Below are positions 62,102 to 64,000 of a stretch of DNA of 64,000 bases, piece by piece. The DNA comes from Myxococcus qinghaiensis (GTDB lineage: Bacteria; Myxococcota; Myxococcia; Myxococcales; Myxococcaceae): assembly GCF_024198215.1 (NCBI RefSeq), contig NZ_JAKCFA010000023.1, forward strand, positions 141,689-205,688. The letters are read 5' to 3'. Position 1 is the first letter of the stretch; each line of letters opens with the position of its first letter. Position numbers and translations under genes: made by a program. A model generated the notes under the pieces. The model saw only the letters and a program-made list of their open reading frames with translations. It was not told where the DNA came from and ran no database searches.

Positions 62102-62996
62102 GGAACTCTTCCTCATGTCGCCCCCGGGGCGAGGCTGGGCGCTGCGCGGGCGGAACAACTTCCGCAGTCGCGAGGCGGGGCAGGTGGATGCGCGCAAGGC
62201 CCGGCGCGAGTGGCTGGCGTTGGCGCGGGCCATCGAGGCGCGGGGCGGCACGGTGGTGGCGCTGTCGTCGCCGTCGGAGCTGCTGACGGGCATGCCGTAC
62301 GCGGCGGAGTGCGGCCAGGTGGTGGCGCGCGAGGGCGCGGCGCCGTGGCTCGTGTTGCCTCGGATGATGAGCGCGCACCGTCAGGCGGAGAAGGAGCACT
62401 GGGCCGCGTTGGCGCGGCGCATGGGGTTCGAGGTGGTGGAGCCGGACGTGGGCATCTGGGAGGCCCATGGCGACGTGGCGCACTTCGACGGAGCCACACT
62501 GGTGTTCTGGGGTGGACGCACGACGTTGGACGGGCTGGAGGCGGCGTCGCGTTGGCTTCCGGGCGAAGTGGTGCGCGTACAGGTCCGCGAGCCCGCGTTT
62601 CACGGCAACATGGCGCTGCTGCCGTTGCCGGCCGTGGACCGCATGCTGGTGTGTCCGGAGGTCATCGCCGATGAGTCGTATGCGCGGCTGCGCGAGCGCT
62701 TCGGGGAAGAGCGATTGCTCACGGTGACGGAGGACGAGATTCGTCGCTATGCCACCAACGGGTTGCCGGTGGGCAGGGACTTGCTTGCGCCCTCCGTGGT
62801 GCCGGAGGCGGTGAAGGCGCGGGTGGAGGCGCTGGGGATGGGTGTGGTGTCGCTCGACATGAGCGAGCTGTGTGAGAAGGGCGGTGGCTCTTCTCGCTGC
62901 CTCGTGTCGCGCGCGTGGGTGGAGGACGGCGCGGTGCGGATTCCGGACGAGGCGAGGTTGTCAGCCGTGGCGAAGGACATCGAAGCCGATGGGTGA
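62100..62996 (+). CDS. Dimethylarginine dimethylaminohydrolase-like amidinotransferase
   Basis: The 298-residue enzyme of the pentein (guanidine-modifying) fold starts at ATG 62100 (GGAGGGGTC upstream). The His of the active site is in EPAFHGNMALLPLPAVDRML, and the Cys in ELCEKGGGSSRCLVSRAWVE, near the end as in DDAH and arginine deiminase. It hydrolyses a guanidine such as dimethylarginine to citrulline and an amine. Substrate-binding Asp/Glu residues seen (PDVGIWEAHGDVAHFD) support it. Its start overlaps that of the divergent GTPase by two bases. It also overlaps the next gene by 8 bp. Confidence 0.85.
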   Translation: MELFLMSPPGRGWALRGRNNFRSREAGQVDARKARREWLALARAIEARGGTVVALSSPSELLTGMPYAAECGQVVAREGAAPWLVLPRMMSAHRQAEKEHWAALARRMGFEVVEPDVGIWEAHGDVAHFDGATLVFWGGRTTLDGLEAASRWLPGEVVRVQVREPAFHGNMALLPLPAVDRMLVCPEVIADESYARLRERFGEERLLTVTEDEIRRYATNGLPVGRDLLAPSVVPEAVKARVEALGMGVVSLDMSELCEKGGGSSRCLVSRAWVEDGAVRIPDEARLSAVAKDIEADG

Positions 62997-63780
62997 CACC
63001 GAAGCACTGGCGAGGCAGGCCGAGGCGTTCTTCTCCGCGCATCCGGGCGTGTCGCTCATGGCGCTGGGGGCGGGAGAGCACGCGGAGGCGATGGACCTGT
63101 CGCCGCTGGGGTTGCCGGCGACGTATCTGCCTGCAGAGCGGAATCTGGAGTTGGCGAAGCAATACCTGGCGCTGAACCAGTTCGCCTTCAGGGGGATTGG
63201 TGTGCCGCGTTGGGTGCTGTCGGACCTGTACCTGATGCCGGGAGCGATTGGGTTGCTGCGCTGTCCCGCGCGGATGTTGAAGCCGGAGCTGCGCGCGCAT
63301 CTGGGGCTCGCGGACGAGGAGCCGGCCATCGGCGCGGCGTATTACGCGGCGCCGTCGATGACGTCGGGGCTGTTCATCGGGGTGTCTCTGCTGAGCTTCC
63401 TGCCGGGGACGGGCGCGGGGGCCTGGGTGAAGACGCTGACCCTGTGCATGCTGCGAGCGACGCGGCTGCGCGGCGTGGCGCAGTGGGACAATCCGAGTGT
63501 GCGGGTCCACGCGCGACTGGGGCCCTTGCGATTGATGGGGCGTGTTCCTGGAGGACATGAGTACGGCGAGCGGACCTTCGTCTACGAGACGGACCTGACC
63601 GACGGCGCGCGCGTGGCGGAGGCGATGGCGCGTCGACTGTCGTTGGAGCCCACGCGGCGCATCGCCGTCACGGACCAGCCGGCGCTGAGCGCTCTGCTGG
63701 ACCGCGCGGAAGCGGGCGAAGCGCTGTACCTCGTTCCTCCTGGTGTCCAGGAGGGTTACGTGCTGGTTCGTGAGGGCTGA
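62989..63780 (+). CDS. Soluble protein coupled to the DDAH-like gene
   Basis: The 263-residue protein starts at ATG 62989, inside the end of the DDAH-like gene (8 bp overlap), so both are made from one transcript. The sequence has ALARQAEAFFSAHPGVSLMA, DLSPLGLPATYLPAERNLEL and later ARLGPLRLMGRVPGGHEYGE with no known motif or membrane helix except one weak hydrophobic patch (GLFIGVSLLSFLPGTGAG). It could modify or bind the product of the neighbour. Function unknown. Confidence 0.72.
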   Translation: MGDTEALARQAEAFFSAHPGVSLMALGAGEHAEAMDLSPLGLPATYLPAERNLELAKQYLALNQFAFRGIGVPRWVLSDLYLMPGAIGLLRCPARMLKPELRAHLGLADEEPAIGAAYYAAPSMTSGLFIGVSLLSFLPGTGAGAWVKTLTLCMLRATRLRGVAQWDNPSVRVHARLGPLRLMGRVPGGHEYGERTFVYETDLTDGARVAEAMARRLSLEPTRRIAVTDQPALSALLDRAEAGEALYLVPPGVQEGYVLVREG

Positions 63781-63868
63781 TTCGTGACCTTGGGGGGAGG
63801 TTGGAATACCAGGTCGGTCGCCGTCCCATGTCACCCCGTAACGGTACGCTTCGAAGCCTTCAGTGTAG

Positions 63869-63883
63869 GAACGGTAACCGTTC
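63869..63883 (+). promoter_or_regulatory. 15 bp palindrome before the last gene
   Basis: GAACGGT-A-ACCGTTC is perfect. A related half (GTAACGGTAC) lies about 30 bp upstream at 63838-63847. It stands 45 bp before ATG 63929 and may be an operator. Confidence 0.45.
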
Positions 63884-63928
63884 AGGGGTGGTGTTGAGGC
63901 CGTCGTCGCGGTGTGCAACCCGTGGCGG

Positions 63929-64000
63929 ATGCAAACGAAACCCACTGCGACGCTGGAATCGAAGATTGAACGACTGGTCCACGAGCACCTGGTGGAGCAG
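63929..64000 (+). CDS. Start of a gene cut off by the window edge
   Basis: From ATG 63929 the frame is open to the end (QTKPTATLESKIERLVHEHL, VEQ). It looks like an amphipathic helix-rich N-terminus. GTGGCGG precedes the start weakly. Family not recognisable from 24 codons. Confidence 0.5.
   Translation, partial: MQTKPTATLESKIERLVHEHLVEQ

Overview
The window is high-GC DNA that reads as a chromosomal segment of a myxobacterium (Myxococcus/Corallococcus-like). The reasons are the gene types: a modular Ser/Thr kinase, a CHASE histidine kinase, many small 'C-G-G' lipoproteins, a stand-alone CarC-like phytoene desaturase, CsbD and universal stress proteins, and strong GC3 bias. This assignment is an inference. 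I see no rRNA, tRNA, CRISPR array, phage block or intact insertion sequence.

Left part (1-15.8 kb): surface and secreted proteins (DNRLRE/DUF3616-like lipoprotein, three Cys-rich mini-proteins, a secreted TAP-like hydrolase), a GT1 glycosyltransferase, a 1002-residue kinase with degenerate receiver modules, a SAM methyltransferase, LysR and aldo/keto reductase genes, and a CHASE histidine kinase. A broken TonB-like C-terminal fragment lies at 4.1-4.3 kb.

16-31 kb: CarC-like phytoene desaturase, an unusual chemoreceptor, stress genes (CsbD, double Usp), an ABC exporter, a DJ-1/PfpI protein, a CPNC thioredoxin, and a SUKH-domain protein fused to a histone-H1-like Lys/Ala tail. A short fragment resembling the start of an Imm53 immunity protein follows it, which hints at a decayed immunity locus.

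31-36 kb: F1 ATP synthase genes atpG, atpD and atpC, interrupted by an SPFH lipoprotein and a periplasmic protein. No alpha, delta or F0 genes are adjacent.

36.6-39 kb: the most interesting locus. A near-perfect NsrR-type nitric-oxide operator precedes a four-gene unit: truncated hemoglobin, a 2Fe-2S/FAD/NAD(P)H reductase, an NsrR-like Rrf2 regulator with three cysteines, and a small thioredoxin-fold protein whose start overlaps the nsrR stop. It looks like a 'split flavohemoglobin' NO-detoxification operon under its own regulator. A bd-type oxidase (cydAB), whose family is NO-tolerant, lies 3 kb downstream with a partial NsrR half-site-like palindrome at its start.

39-64 kb: a DraG-like ADP-ribosylglycohydrolase with an altered metal motif, holin-like and DUF3618-like membrane proteins, a beta-propeller/cytochrome c protein, two SDRs, alpha/beta hydrolases, and LysR and TetR regulators with recognisable operators. 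There is also an AraC pseudogene with a TGA where Cys is expected and a lost DNA-binding domain, now followed by a promoter flanked by two TetR-like operators. The segment continues with pgi, a sterol-desaturase-like protein, an M23 peptidase overlapping a dynamin-like GTPase tail-to-tail by 159 bp, and a DDAH-like hydrolase whose start codon overlaps that GTPase's start codon.
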